A stretch of DNA of 64,000 nt from Thalassovita mediterranea (GTDB lineage: Bacteria > Pseudomonadota > Alphaproteobacteria > Rhodobacterales > Rhodobacteraceae). Below the pieces are notes generated by a model. It saw only the letters and a list, made by a program, of their open reading frames with translations. It made no database searches and was not told where the DNA came from. Position 1 is the stretch's first letter; every line of letters begins with the position of its first letter. The stretch spans positions 124,001 to 188,000 of the forward strand of contig NZ_CYSF01000001.1 in the NCBI RefSeq assembly GCF_001458435.1, written 5' to 3'. Made by a program: the position numbers and the translations under genes. This document shows, in pieces, positions 63,875-64,000 of this stretch.

Positions 63875-64000
63875 ATGTTGTTGGTTCTGGCACTGGTGGC
63901 GGTGATCTGGGGGATCGGGCATCTGATGGGCGCGCCAAAGGCGATGCGCTGGATGCTGACGATCCTGTTGTGGGCCGCTGTTGTGCTGTTGAACCTGACC
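63875..64000 (+). CDS. Membrane protein, 3'-truncated by window edge
   Basis: Frame open to the end of the window, 42 residues seen (MLLVLALVAVIWGIGHLMGA and onward). Two hydrophobic helices are visible. Starts 6 bases after dut. A HesA/MoeB/ThiF-type protein with such an N-terminus often follows dut in relatives, but the domain is outside the window, so this is a guess. Confidence 0.55.
   Translation, partial: MLLVLALVAVIWGIGHLMGAPKAMRWMLTILLWAAVVLLNLT

Overview
The window is a GC-rich, densely packed stretch of a bacterial chromosome, most likely from a marine Rhodobacterales (Roseobacter-group) alphaproteobacterium. This rests on gene content: GcrA, a RpoHII-type sigma factor, DUF1467, a tandem set of DUF6455 proteins, MeaB and methylmalonyl-CoA epimerase, FnrL-like boxes and a TGATCC-type ECF promoter. 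The species cannot be named from the sequence. No rRNA, tRNA, CRISPR array, prophage or insertion sequence was seen.

Layout. 1-9813 is mostly housekeeping: aspS (cut by the left edge), an exported thioredoxin-like protein, a DUF1800/DUF1501 pair, a response regulator, mce, a CysZ-like membrane protein, a nitroreductase and a periplasmic M48 lipoprotein. 9833-11203 holds four tandem DUF6455 genes, the first two transcription units each preceded by an FNR-type box. 11648-13134 is an AT-richer single gene for a PD-(D/E)xK-like protein, bounded by inverted copies of a GC-rich dispersed repeat. 13164-28114 carries rimO, an AsmA protein, a lytic transglycosylase, argD-argF, transporters, gcrA, a PiT phosphate transporter, a Nudix hydrolase, hrpB and meaB. 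28404-47156 carries an ABC exporter, rpmB, a copper-chaperone pair, a sirtuin, a low-molecular-weight phosphatase, a multicopper oxidase, trpS, a degenerate rhomboid, murJ, glnD, a PBP activator, rsmI-yraN, gshB, a lipase-like hydrolase and yifB/comM. 47236-48114 is a GST fused to a YHS-like domain.

The most distinctive region is 48248-59124, a self-contained type I secretion locus. On the minus strand it reads glycine-rich low-complexity protein, 669-residue repeat protein, ABC transporter, HlyD-type adaptor. Divergently, across a 711-base AT-rich control region, lie a CsgD-like LuxR-family regulator, a 173-residue protein of unknown function and a TolC/NodT-like outer-membrane lipoprotein. 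All three secretion components, two probable substrates and a regulator are therefore together. The glycine-rich protein (Gln-Gly and Asn-Gly repeats, then a silk-like Gly/Ala body) looks like an extracellular matrix or surface polymer. The neighbour shares a short motif with its C-terminus. Function is inferred, not shown.

59140-64000 returns to core functions: a histidine phosphatase and CobU (cobalamin), an rpoHII-like sigma gene behind a promoter of the RpoE/singlet-oxygen type, a ChaN-like protein, coaBC, dut and the start of a membrane protein cut by the right edge. Cobalamin-linked functions (mce, meaB, cobU) recur across the window and suggest methylmalonyl-CoA metabolism.
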